From contig CBDFHN010000002.1 of the NCBI GenBank assembly GCA_965247735.1, forward strand, positions 3,224,001 to 3,288,000: a stretch of 64,000 nucleotides of DNA. Reading direction: 5' to 3'. This document shows, piece by piece, positions 17,770-25,896 of the stretch. The notes below the pieces were generated by a model. That model searched no databases. It saw only the letters and a list, made by a program, of their open reading frames with translations, and was not told the origin of the DNA. Numbering within the stretch: the first letter of the stretch is position 1; each line of letters starts with the position of its first letter. The stretch comes from JAOXRU01 sp965247735. GTDB taxonomy: Bacteria > Bacteroidota > Bacteroidia > Flavobacteriales > Flavobacteriaceae. The position numbers were made by a program, and so were the translations under genes.

Positions 17770-17810
17770 AAAAAATCATATGGAGTGCAATGTGCTCCAT
17801 ATGATTTTTT
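17770..17810 (+). terminator. terminator-like hairpin between atpA and atpG
   Basis: Sixteen-base perfect arms (17770-17785 and 17795-17810) surround a 9-base loop, with an A-run on the left and six Ts on the right. It looks like an intrinsic terminator that works in either direction. Because atpG follows in the same direction after 40 bases, partial read-through or a second promoter must serve atpG. Confidence 0.65.
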
Positions 17811-17850
17811 AACTTAATACTTTGTACTCAATACTCAATACTAAAATAGT

Positions 17851-18711
17851 ATGGCAAACTTAAAAGAAATACGTAATAGGATATCATCGGTAAAGTCTAC
17901 GATGCAGATTACCAGTGCCATGAAAATGGTTTCTGCTGCAAAGTTAAAAAAGGCTCAAGATGCTATTACTGCAATGCGTCCATATGCTGATAAACTTACC
18001 GAATTGTTGCAAAACTTTAGTGGTAGTTTAGAAGGTGATGCAGGTAGTGTTTTTGCAGAACAAAGAATTGTAAATAAAGTATTAATTGTGGCTATCACCT
18101 CTAATAGAGGTCTTTGTGGTGGGTTTAATGCTAATATTATAAAAACTTCTTTAAATCTAGCAAATGAGACTTATGCTGGCAAACAAGTAGATTTCGTTGC
18201 CGTTGGTAAAAAAGGGAACGATATTATTGTAAAGACGCAGACAATTATCAAAAACGAAAGTAATGTTTATGATGCATTAACTTTTGATAATGCTGCTATA
18301 ATTGCTCAAGACCTTATGGACTTATATAGTGATGGTTCTTATGATAAAATTGTTATAGTGTATAATAGTTTTAAAAATGCTGCAACTCAATTGATAAAAA
18401 CAGAAGACTTTTTACCTATTGTTGCAGAAGAAACAGAAGATTCAAATACTGCTGATTATATTTTTGAGCCTTCTAAGGAAGAGATTGTGGAAACATTGAT
18501 TCCTAAGTCTTTAAAGATGCAATTGTATAAAGGTATTAGAGATTCATTCGCATCTGAACATGGAGCTAGAATGACAGCAATGCATAAAGCAACAGATAAT
18601 GCTGGATCATTAAGAGATGAGCTTACATTAACATATAACAAAGCAAGACAAGCTGCAATTACTAACGAGATTTTAGAAATTGTTGGTGGTGCAGAAGCAT
18701 TAAACGGCTAA
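17851..18711 (+). CDS. atpG: F1Fo ATP synthase subunit gamma
   Basis: The 286-residue product has the two terminal coiled-coil helices of the rotor shaft: N-terminal LKEIRNRISSVKSTMQITSAMKMV, split below only for length, and C-terminal MTAMHKATDNAG...LTLTYNKARQAAITNEI. The central Rossmann-like domain includes ITSNRGLCGGFN. It is the last gene of the atp cluster, followed 27 bases later by a strong terminator. Confidence 0.95.
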   Translation: MANLKEIRNRISSVKSTMQITSAMKMVSAAKLKKAQDAITAMRPYADKLTELLQNFSGSLEGDAGSVFAEQRIVNKVLIVAITSNRGLCGGFNANIIKTSLNLANETYAGKQVDFVAVGKKGNDIIVKTQTIIKNESNVYDALTFDNAAIIAQDLMDLYSDGSYDKIVIVYNSFKNAATQLIKTEDFLPIVAEETEDSNTADYIFEPSKEEIVETLIPKSLKMQLYKGIRDSFASEHGARMTAMHKATDNAGSLRDELTLTYNKARQAAITNEILEIVGGAEALNG

Positions 18712-18738
18712 GATTGTCAATAAATCATATATTTGAAT

Positions 18739-18763
18739 AGCCTCGCATTAGCGGGGCTTTTTT
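18739..18763 (+). terminator. intrinsic terminator of the atp operon
   Basis: The stem agcctcgc / gcggggct (eight pairs, one T-G wobble) with loop atta is followed by six Ts. It lies 27 bases after the atpG stop. Confidence 0.85.
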
Positions 18764-18884
18764 ATGCCCAGTTTTTAATGATTTGTAAGAATTGAGAGTA
18801 TAGTTTATCAAATTTTCGTTTTTTCTTACTTTAATGTCTTTGTTTTTGTGTATTTTAGGATTTAATTTATATCCAAATTTTAGT

Positions 18885-20330
18885 ATGAAAAAAATAATAT
18901 GCTTAATAGTATTAGGACTGTTTTTTCAGGTTTCTAATGCACAGAAGATTAAAGTAAAGAAAGATAAGGTTATTTATGATAATGTGGCGGTTGCTACAGT
19001 AAAAACAAGTAGAGCTAATGTTTTTGAGTATAGTTCGTTGATAGGTAATGGTGTAATTGAGGTCACGTTTAATAAAACTGAAATATCTGATGGGAAGTTT
19101 AAAGAATGGTTAGATGTTAAAGAATTTTCTCAAGATAGATCTTCTCATATTGATATGAAATGGTTGTCAATTTCTATGAATAGAAAGAAAGCGGTAGCAG
19201 AGCTCTTGGCTAAAAGCTATAATGTTATAACAGAAAAAGGAATTCAAAATTTGGATGATTTTTTTAGTGAAGAAAGACCAAATTTAGAAGATAAATATTC
19301 AAAACAGGCAAATGAGCTTGTAGAGATGACAGATGAGTATAATAAGGCAGTTAGAACATTGTTGTCTATTTATTCTGTAGATGATACTGGTAATGTTGTA
19401 AATAAGCAAAAAGATGCTGTAGTTGCTAAATTTTATGATCGTACTAAAAATCGAAATACATTGCAACTCGGCGATATGAAAAAAATGGTGATTGCTAAAG
19501 TTGGTGTTGGTCTTAATGATACTTATAGGGTTAAGACATACGATGGTAAAAGTTTTAAAATTGATAATAGTCAGGATATGCCAACTGTTACCTTAAGGAA
19601 GTTGGTATTAAAAGAATTGCTTAAGCACGGTTATGGAGAGGCAATTGAGTATGGTGTTGGAGTGACAAAAGAAAAAGATAAAGAGGAACAATTGGAGAGT
19701 TTGGCTGAAAAAAAGGAATCGTCTTCAAATATATATAAGAAAAAGGGGTATATAATTGATGGTAAAAATATTAGGTATGATGGCGTTATAACGCTTCAAT
19801 TTAAAATGTTTAAAGAGGATTTTGCCAGTACATCTGGAAATATTGTTAGTTTAGATAACCCAGATAAGTCTGGGAAATTTGTATCTATTTTTTATGTTAA
19901 CTCTAAAGGGAGAAAAAAGAATAAATCTTTTAAAGCAAAAAAGCCAGTACAAGTTATTATTCTAAATGAAGATGGTACCGAGACAAAATATAAGGGATAC
20001 GATGTGAAAAAAGCATTGGTATCTGCTGAAGATGATGCGTTGGATTTGGGAGCATTAACTGCTAATAATTCTAAATTTTATGAAATTGTGTCTGAAAAAG
20101 AGAGCTATACAATTTTAAGGAACCCTGTAGATAGTAGCTTTGGAGTTAAGGTGCTTTCAGTCAAAAAAGCTTTATTCTTTGAAGAGACATCTCCTCAGAC
20201 AAACCTTAGAAGATTTTTAAAATACAGTGGAGCTTCTTGTGAATTTTCAGACGATTTAAAAACTGTCGATTATAAGGATTTAAGTCAGATTAATAAAATA
20301 TTGCAGTACTACGAGAATAACTGCAAATAA
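18885..20330 (+). CDS. secreted protein of unknown function
   Basis: I start at the ATG at 18885, which gives 481 residues and a normal signal peptide (MKKIICLIVLGLFFQVSNAQ); an earlier ATG at 18834 would put an extra hydrophobic stretch before it. The mature protein is lysine-rich with alternating helix and strand segments and no transmembrane helix. It repeatedly shows the pattern of short strands plus acidic loops (KIKVKKDKVIYDNVAVATVK, then YIIDGKNIRYDGVITL). Near the C terminus are single cysteines (SGASCEFSDD, NNCK). No named family is recognised. It follows the atp terminator and has its own downstream terminator, so it is a single-gene unit. Confidence 0.6.
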   Translation: MKKIICLIVLGLFFQVSNAQKIKVKKDKVIYDNVAVATVKTSRANVFEYSSLIGNGVIEVTFNKTEISDGKFKEWLDVKEFSQDRSSHIDMKWLSISMNRKKAVAELLAKSYNVITEKGIQNLDDFFSEERPNLEDKYSKQANELVEMTDEYNKAVRTLLSIYSVDDTGNVVNKQKDAVVAKFYDRTKNRNTLQLGDMKKMVIAKVGVGLNDTYRVKTYDGKSFKIDNSQDMPTVTLRKLVLKELLKHGYGEAIEYGVGVTKEKDKEEQLESLAEKKESSSNIYKKKGYIIDGKNIRYDGVITLQFKMFKEDFASTSGNIVSLDNPDKSGKFVSIFYVNSKGRKKNKSFKAKKPVQVIILNEDGTETKYKGYDVKKALVSAEDDALDLGALTANNSKFYEIVSEKESYTILRNPVDSSFGVKVLSVKKALFFEETSPQTNLRRFLKYSGASCEFSDDLKTVDYKDLSQINKILQYYENNCK

Positions 20331-20359
20331 TAAAATCAAGATATAAAAGTAAAACGATC

Positions 20360-20389
20360 ACTCTGCTAAAAAAAATAGTAGGGTTTTTT
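20360..20389 (+). terminator. intrinsic terminator after the secreted unknown
   Basis: Nine-base arms (20360-20368 and 20376-20384, two wobbles) around an A-rich loop are followed by a T-run to 20389. It closes the gene ending at 20330. Confidence 0.7.
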
Positions 20390-20392
20390 ACG

Positions 20393-20422
20393 TTTGGCAT
20401 TAAATTTGGTTTTGTATCTTTA
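20393..20422 (+). promoter_or_regulatory. candidate promoter of the lipoprotein gene at 20444
   Basis: A -33 tttg (20393-20396) and a -7 tatcttta (20415-20422) are 18 bases apart, close to the Bacteroidota pattern TTTG-N19-TAnnTTTG. The start codon is 21 bases downstream. Confidence 0.5.
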
Positions 20423-20443
20423 AGAATAAATAAATTTATACAG

Positions 20444-20947
20444 ATGAACATCAATTTATATAGCGCTATAAGCTTTATGACCTTAATTTTTTTTTCGAGT
20501 TGTGCTTCAACTCAGAAGTTAGAAAGCACAACGCCTTTTGTGTTAGCAAAAACCACATGTAGACCATGGACGGCAGGAATAAAAGGTGGAGGTTCTGGAA
20601 TGGAAGTTCTTTTTGTAATGCATAAAGTTGATGCTACAGAGCTGGTATTTGAAGGTGTGTATTTTAGAGATGATTATGCCAAACTTGAAGATAAAGGTGT
20701 TGCTGGAAAATATCATGCTAAATTCACTAATAAAAACAAAAAACCAGATATCATCATGCATGCTGATGGTAGAAAAGAAGGCGGTAATACTGCTCCAGAA
20801 TTAAACACTGTAAAAGTGCCTTTCGAGATTAAGCCAAACGAAGCAGTGTTAGTGTATACCCAATCTGGTACAACTAAGTATTTTAAGGTCAAAGATATTA
20901 AAGAGGTAGCACCGTTAATATATCCTTCAGCTAGACCAAGAAATTAG
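20444..20947 (+). CDS. small lipoprotein of unknown function
   Basis: The 167-residue product carries a lipobox (FFSSC, Cys20). The mature domain is beta-rich and compact (MEVLFVMHKVDATELVFEGVYF, then HTVP-like strands ending LVYTQSGTTKYFKVKDI). One further cysteine sits at TTCRPWTAG. It is transcribed from its own promoter, with a terminator in front. I remember similar unannotated lipoproteins in Flavobacteriaceae but can assign no function. Confidence 0.6.
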   Translation: MNINLYSAISFMTLIFFSSCASTQKLESTTPFVLAKTTCRPWTAGIKGGGSGMEVLFVMHKVDATELVFEGVYFRDDYAKLEDKGVAGKYHAKFTNKNKKPDIIMHADGRKEGGNTAPELNTVKVPFEIKPNEAVLVYTQSGTTKYFKVKDIKEVAPLIYPSARPRN

Positions 20948-21051
20948 AAACAATAACTAGATTATTCAATGTTTGGTGCAATACATGTTTAGTTGATATC
21001 CAAAAGCATTACTTTTAACGGCGAAAATCATTTTGTATAAAACACTATTTC

Positions 21052-22515
21052 TTGAATCCTCTTAAAAAATTATTTAAACAAACCTTTGTTTACGGACTAG
21101 CAACAGTATTTCCAAGAGTGCTTAATGTTTTCTTGGTGCGTTTGCATACCGAAGAAAATGTTTTGGATGGTACTGCAGAATATGGTAGAGTTTCACTAAT
21201 TTTTTCTGCTTTTGTAATTCTTAATGTATTGCTTTCTTATGGAATGGAGACTTCCTTTTTTAGGTTTTATAATAAAGAGGAGGATAAACATAAAGTAATA
21301 GGTACATCAACAATTTCGGTATTGCTGTCTACGCTATTTTTTCTTGTAATAACACTAGTTTTTAAAACCGAAATAGCAGCTTTGGTTCATTTTGATGAAA
21401 GCATTATTGAGCTTGTAATTTGGATTCTAGCTTTAGACGCCTTAGCAATTATACCATTTGCGCTGCTTAGAGCAAAAGGCAAAGCAATGAAATATTCCGT
21501 AATCAAAATTATTAACGTATTGGTTAACGTAGCATTTAGTCTTGTGTTTTTGCTTTGGCTTAAAGGTTGGTCGAGTAGTATGGCTTTTTTAGATGCTATT
21601 TATATTAAGGATTATCAAATCAATTATATTTTTATTGCTAACCTTATTGCAAGTTCGGTAACCTTGTTGTTGTTAGCTTCTTTTTACTTTAATGTTAAGT
21701 ATAGTTTTAGTAAAATACTATGGAAAAAGATGATGAAATATTCCTTTCCAGTGCTTATTGCTGGGATGGCATTTTCGGTTAATGAAGTGTTCGATAGGTT
21801 TTTAATAAAATCATTATTACCGGAAGCAATAGCCGAATCCGAAGTCGGTATTTATTCAGCTTGTTATAAGTTGGGGTTGTTTATGATGCTTTTTGCAACA
21901 GGATATAGATTAGGGGTAGAACCTTTCTTTTTTAGTCATGCCGATAAAAAAGATGCTAAAAACACTTATGCTAAGATTTTGGAGTTTTTTGTGATTTTTG
22001 GATCCTTAATTTTACTTGGCGTTGTGGTGTATGCAGATATATTAAAACAACTTTTTGTTAAGAATCCTGCGTATTGGGAGGCCATGTGGGTGGTGCCAAT
22101 TATTTTAATGGCAAATTTTTGTTTAGGTATTTATCATAATTTGTCTGTTTGGTATAAGATTACGGATCGTACCAAGTTTGGGGCTTATATTTCTGTTATG
22201 GGTGCCATTATTACATTGGTGTTGCTATATATTTTAATACCAATTATAAGTTATAAAGGAGCGGCACTAGCAACATTAGCAGCTTATAGTACTATGATGG
22301 TAGTTTCGTATTGCTACGGACGTAAATATTATCCAATTCCATATAACCTAAAAAGAATAGGGTTGTACCTAGGAACTTCTGTAGTTTTTAGTTTGACTTC
22401 TTTTTATGTGTTTGAGCGAAATTTATACATCGGAACCGCATTACTTTTGGTATTTATAGCCATCATAATTATTTTTGAAAAACAAAAACTACAACAAATA
22501 TTCATTAAAAAATGA
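21052..22515 (+). CDS. oligosaccharide flippase-like membrane protein
   Basis: The 487-residue protein has about 12-14 membrane helices and belongs to the Wzx/MurJ (MOP) flippase superfamily. The N terminus (MNPLKKLFKQTFVYGLATVFPRV, split by charge) matches flavobacterial members that start with TTG or ATG at this place. No ATG is available; TTG at 21052 is used. It should move lipid-linked sugar units across the inner membrane. It overlaps dut by 4 bases (ATGA), opening a tightly packed run of envelope genes to 27108. Confidence 0.82.
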   Translation: MNPLKKLFKQTFVYGLATVFPRVLNVFLVRLHTEENVLDGTAEYGRVSLIFSAFVILNVLLSYGMETSFFRFYNKEEDKHKVIGTSTISVLLSTLFFLVITLVFKTEIAALVHFDESIIELVIWILALDALAIIPFALLRAKGKAMKYSVIKIINVLVNVAFSLVFLLWLKGWSSSMAFLDAIYIKDYQINYIFIANLIASSVTLLLLASFYFNVKYSFSKILWKKMMKYSFPVLIAGMAFSVNEVFDRFLIKSLLPEAIAESEVGIYSACYKLGLFMMLFATGYRLGVEPFFFSHADKKDAKNTYAKILEFFVIFGSLILLGVVVYADILKQLFVKNPAYWEAMWVVPIILMANFCLGIYHNLSVWYKITDRTKFGAYISVMGAIITLVLLYILIPIISYKGAALATLAAYSTMMVVSYCYGRKYYPIPYNLKRIGLYLGTSVVFSLTSFYVFERNLYIGTALLLVFIAIIIIFEKQKLQQIFIKK

Positions 22516-22946
22516 ACATAAAAATAATCAACAATTCTGGACATGCATTACCACATTACGAAACTATTGCTTCGGCAGGTATGGATCTAAGAGCAACTAT
22601 TGAATCACCAATTACTTTAGCGCCATTAGCTAGAACAATTGTAAAAACGGGATTGTTTATAGAATTGCCCGTGGGTATTGAAGCTCAAGTGCGCCCAAGA
22701 AGTGGATTGGCAGCAAAAAAAGGAGTAACAGTACTTAATGCTCCGGGAACTATTGATGCCGATTATAGAGGAGAAATAGGAGTAATATTAGTCAATCTTT
22801 CTAATGAAGATTTTGTGATTGAAAACGGAGAGCGTATTGCCCAACTTATTATTGCTAAGCACGAAAGAGCAGAATGGCAAGAAGTAATCGAACTTTCGTC
22901 AACAGAAAGAGGTGCTGGTGGTTTTGGAAGTACTGGCGTTAAATAA
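22512..22946 (+). CDS. dut: dUTP diphosphatase
   Basis: All five trimeric dUTPase motifs are present in 144 residues: SAGMDLRA (motif 1), RPRSGLA (2), GTIDADYRGEIGV (3), GERIAQLI (4) and the C-terminal RGAGGFGSTG (5). The enzyme hydrolyses dUTP to dUMP, keeping uracil out of DNA and feeding thymidylate synthesis. The start overlaps the flippase stop as ATGA. A tandem repeat follows directly after its stop codon. Confidence 0.95.
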   Translation: MNIKIINNSGHALPHYETIASAGMDLRATIESPITLAPLARTIVKTGLFIELPVGIEAQVRPRSGLAAKKGVTVLNAPGTIDADYRGEIGVILVNLSNEDFVIENGERIAQLIIAKHERAEWQEVIELSSTERGAGGFGSTGVK

Positions 22947-23040
22947 AGAGAAAAGACCGCTTAGCTGTTAGAACATGGAGAAAAGACGAGTTGGTAGCTC
23001 TCAATGATTAACCGAATACACCGTTTCCCGATTCAACAAT
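22947..23040 (+). repeat. tandem repeat unit 1 (dut-nucleotidyltransferase gap)
   Basis: The unit begins agagaaaagaccgcttagct one base after the dut stop and ends gattcaacaat. It is followed immediately by a degenerate second copy. It contains the decamer gagaaaagac twice. Confidence 0.75.
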
Positions 23041-23139
23041 AGAGAAGAGGAAGACCGCTTCGCTGTTAGAATAAAGAGAAAAGACAAGTTAATAGCTTCT
23101 TTAGGGTTAACCGAATAAACAGCTTAACGATTCAACAAT
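23041..23139 (+). repeat. tandem repeat unit 2
   Basis: This is the second copy of the preceding unit, sharing gaccgctt-gctgttaga, ttaaccgaata and gattcaacaat in the same order. It ends 15 bases before the next start codon. Confidence 0.75.
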
Positions 23140-23154
23140 AAAAAAAGAAACAAA

Positions 23155-24174
23155 ATGAAAATTATAGTACCAATGGCAGGTAGAGGGTCTCGTTTAAGAC
23201 CACATAGTCTTACTGTTCCAAAACCATTAATTCCAGTTGCAGGAAAACCAATTGTACATAGATTAGTGTCTGATATTGCAAAAGTATTGGATGAGCCCAT
23301 AGAAGAAATTGCTTTTATTCTTGGTGACCCAGCATTCTTTGGTGATGATGTTGTTGCCGATTTAGAAGCTTTAGCAATTAGCCTAGGCGCAAAAGCTAGT
23401 ATCTATAGGCAAAATGAGCCATTAGGCACTGGACATGCTATTATGTGCGCGGAGCCTTCGCTAGCTGGTCCAGCAGTAATTGCTTATGCAGATACCTTAA
23501 TTAGAGCCGATTTTAACCTGGATAAAGATGCAGATAGTGTTATTTGGGTAAAACAAGTAGCGGATCCAAATGCCTATGGTGTAGTGAAACTTAACGAGAA
23601 TAAAGAGATTGTTGAGCTGGTAGAAAAGCCAGACACTTTTGTTTCTGATTTAGCAGTTATAGGTATTTATTATTTTAAAGATGTCGCCGTTCTAAAAGGA
23701 GAATTGCAAATAGTATTGGATAATAACATTACCAATGGTGGAGAGTATCAAATTAATGATGGTATTAAAGGCATGATGAGCAATGGCAAAGTTTTTGTTA
23801 CCGGTGAGGTAAAAGAATGGATGGATTGTGGAAATAAAAATGTTACTGTAGAAACAAATGCTAGAATGCTTGGTTTCTTGGAAAGTGATGCAAAAGAGCA
23901 ATTGGTGGACGCATCCGCAGTGTTAAATAATAGCACTATTATTCCTCCTTGTTTTATAGGTGAAGGTGTAGTGTTGACAAATAGCACTGTAGGGCCAAAT
24001 GTTTCTGTCGGTAAAAATACTGTTATAGAAAATTCTCAAGTTAAAAATAGCTTAATACAGACAAATAGTACAATTAAAAATGCTACCTTAGATAATGCTA
24101 TGATTGGAAACCATGCAACCTTTGATGGTGAGTTTACACAAATAAGTATTGGGGATTATACCATACTTGCTTAA
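23155..24174 (+). CDS. sugar-phosphate nucleotidyltransferase
   Basis: The 339-residue product has the nucleotidyltransferase signature GRGSRLRPHSLTVPKPLIP at residues 9-27 and metal-binding YADTLI. A C-terminal left-handed beta helix of hexapeptide repeats (STIIPPCFIGEGVVLTNSTV, then NVSVGKNTVIENSQV) lacks an evident acyltransferase site. It activates a sugar-1-phosphate with NTP; the sugar cannot be named from sequence. It belongs to the envelope operon between dut and a TPR gene that overlaps its end by 8 bases. Confidence 0.85.
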   Translation: MKIIVPMAGRGSRLRPHSLTVPKPLIPVAGKPIVHRLVSDIAKVLDEPIEEIAFILGDPAFFGDDVVADLEALAISLGAKASIYRQNEPLGTGHAIMCAEPSLAGPAVIAYADTLIRADFNLDKDADSVIWVKQVADPNAYGVVKLNENKEIVELVEKPDTFVSDLAVIGIYYFKDVAVLKGELQIVLDNNITNGGEYQINDGIKGMMSNGKVFVTGEVKEWMDCGNKNVTVETNARMLGFLESDAKEQLVDASAVLNNSTIIPPCFIGEGVVLTNSTVGPNVSVGKNTVIENSQVKNSLIQTNSTIKNATLDNAMIGNHATFDGEFTQISIGDYTILA

Positions 24175-25105
24175 AAATAATAAGATTAAAATTAAAAAAT
24201 ATAGTATCGGGTTTTTGTTGTTGCTGCTTTTTTTGCAGCATAAGCTTGCTTATGCTCAAGAAGAAGAAAGTGCAGCTGTTTTTTTAGAAGAATATTCCGA
24301 TGATTTTCAAGAGCATTTTTTTGAAGGATTAAAAGAAAAAGGAATCCAGAATTATGGCAGGGCAATGCATCAGTTTTTAGAATGTAAAAAAATTGATTCC
24401 CTAAATACAACTGTAGATTTTGAATTGGGAACTACCTCTATTTTGAATAGAGACTATCCTACAGCAGAATTCTATTTGCTTGCGGCAGTGAATGCCATTC
24501 CAGAAAATTATTGGTTTTTGAATAGTTTGGTAGAAGTAACCAAAAGAATGGGGAAGCCAGTTTCTTCAATTGAAAATCAAATTCCGTTTAAAAACGATTC
24601 TTTAAAATTAAACTTGGCAACAATTTTATATAAAATTGGACATTATAAAACCGCTACTTCCTATCTATCTCAAGTTAAAAAGTCCACTACAAAAGCTGAA
24701 TTGTCAAAAAAACTTAGTAATGCTATTTTGGCAAGAGAAGCAAAATTAAAAGCATTGACAGCTGTTGCAGATGTTGTAAAAAAGGAAAATCCGCTTGATG
24801 CATATAAAACGCAGCTCGATAAATTAATGCTCGAAGGGAATGCTAATTCGGTAAAAGGTATATCCGAAGAGGCTGTAACGCAATATCCAGCACAGCCTTA
24901 TTTCTATTATACCAGCGGTTGGGCAAAGAATAAGCTAGGCGAGCATAAAGAGGCAGTTTTGGTCTTAGAAATGGCATTAGATTACCTTATTGACGATCTA
25001 GTGTTGCAAAACAATATTTATAGCCAGTTGGCTATTGCTTATAAAGCAATGGGAAATACTAAAAAGGCAAACGAGTATACAAATAAAATTAAAAAAGGAC
25101 TGTGA
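24167..25105 (+). CDS. secreted TPR protein
   Basis: No ATG is present. I use the TTG at 24167, which overlaps the preceding stop by 8 bases and gives a signal peptide (IGFLLLLLFLQHKLAYAQ); a TTG at 24149 is also open. The 312-residue product then has TPR helices (LKEKGIQNYGRAMHQFLECKK, FELGTTSILNRDYPTAEFYLL, YSQLAIAYKAMGNTKKANEY). It is probably a periplasmic scaffold in envelope assembly. Its stop overlaps the next start as GTGA. This gene order (flippase-dut-nucleotidyltransferase-TPR-DUF4292-EnvC) is one I recall as conserved in Flavobacteriaceae. Confidence 0.75.
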   Translation: MLKNNKIKIKKYSIGFLLLLLFLQHKLAYAQEEESAAVFLEEYSDDFQEHFFEGLKEKGIQNYGRAMHQFLECKKIDSLNTTVDFELGTTSILNRDYPTAEFYLLAAVNAIPENYWFLNSLVEVTKRMGKPVSSIENQIPFKNDSLKLNLATILYKIGHYKTATSYLSQVKKSTTKAELSKKLSNAILAREAKLKALTAVADVVKKENPLDAYKTQLDKLMLEGNANSVKGISEEAVTQYPAQPYFYYTSGWAKNKLGEHKEAVLVLEMALDYLIDDLVLQNNIYSQLAIAYKAMGNTKKANEYTNKIKKGL

Positions 25106-25878
25106 TTAAGAGTTTTATAAATAAGATAGCAATTGTATTATTGCTGGTTTTTTTTGGCGCATGTAAGAGTTCAAAGACAGTAGTTGGAGGAGCGGTAAAC
25201 AGCAAGTTATCATCTCGAGTATTGATAAAAAATCATTATAAGAACCAATTACAGTTTACAACACTAAGAGGTAAGCTTAAGATTGATTATAAAGGGCCAG
25301 ATGATCAAAAAGGATTTACAGTAAGTTTCCGAATGGAAAAGGATAAAAACATATGGATTAGTGCTCCATTGGGAATTGTAAAGGCCTTAATCACTCCAGA
25401 AAGTGTTAGTTTTTATAATAATTGGGATAACACTTATTTTGAAGGAGATTTTTCATACCTAAGCAAGTTGTTGGGTACAGATTTGGATTTCGAAAAAGTA
25501 CAGAATATCCTTTTAGGGCAAGCTATTTTCGATTTAAAAAAGGAAGCTTATAAAGTGAGTACTACAACTGAATCTTATCAGTTAAAGCCAAAAAAAGAAA
25601 TGGCCTTGTTTAAACGTTTTTTTCAAATAGAACCTGCTAATTTTAAAATGGATTTACAGCAGCTTTCTCAGGCCGAAGAAGGCAGAGTACTGTCCGTAAA
25701 GTACAAAACCTATCAAAAAGTAGGAGAAAAAGTGCTTCCAGAGCATATTTTTATAAATGTGGACGATAAAGGTGAAAAAACAACCATAGATTTGCAGTAC
25801 AAAGGTTTGGTGCTTGACACAAAATTGCGTTTTCCATATAAAATCCCTAAAGGTTATAAAGAAATTGTACTAGAATAA
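25102..25878 (+). CDS. DUF4292 lipoprotein (LolA/LolB-like)
   Basis: The 258-residue product starts at GTG 25102 and has a lipobox (FFGAC, Cys21). The mature part is an antiparallel beta sheet resembling the LolA/LolB lipoprotein-carrier fold (LRGKLKIDYKGPDDQKGFTV ... IWISAPLGIVKALITPE), which in this phylum is called DUF4292. A role in lipoprotein or lipid handling at the outer membrane is an inference from fold and operon. The stop touches the next gene. Confidence 0.78.
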   Translation: MIKSFINKIAIVLLLVFFGACKSSKTVVGGAVNSKLSSRVLIKNHYKNQLQFTTLRGKLKIDYKGPDDQKGFTVSFRMEKDKNIWISAPLGIVKALITPESVSFYNNWDNTYFEGDFSYLSKLLGTDLDFEKVQNILLGQAIFDLKKEAYKVSTTTESYQLKPKKEMALFKRFFQIEPANFKMDLQQLSQAEEGRVLSVKYKTYQKVGEKVLPEHIFINVDDKGEKTTIDLQYKGLVLDTKLRFPYKIPKGYKEIVLE

Positions 25879-25896
25879 ATGCTGCTAAAAAGTAGG

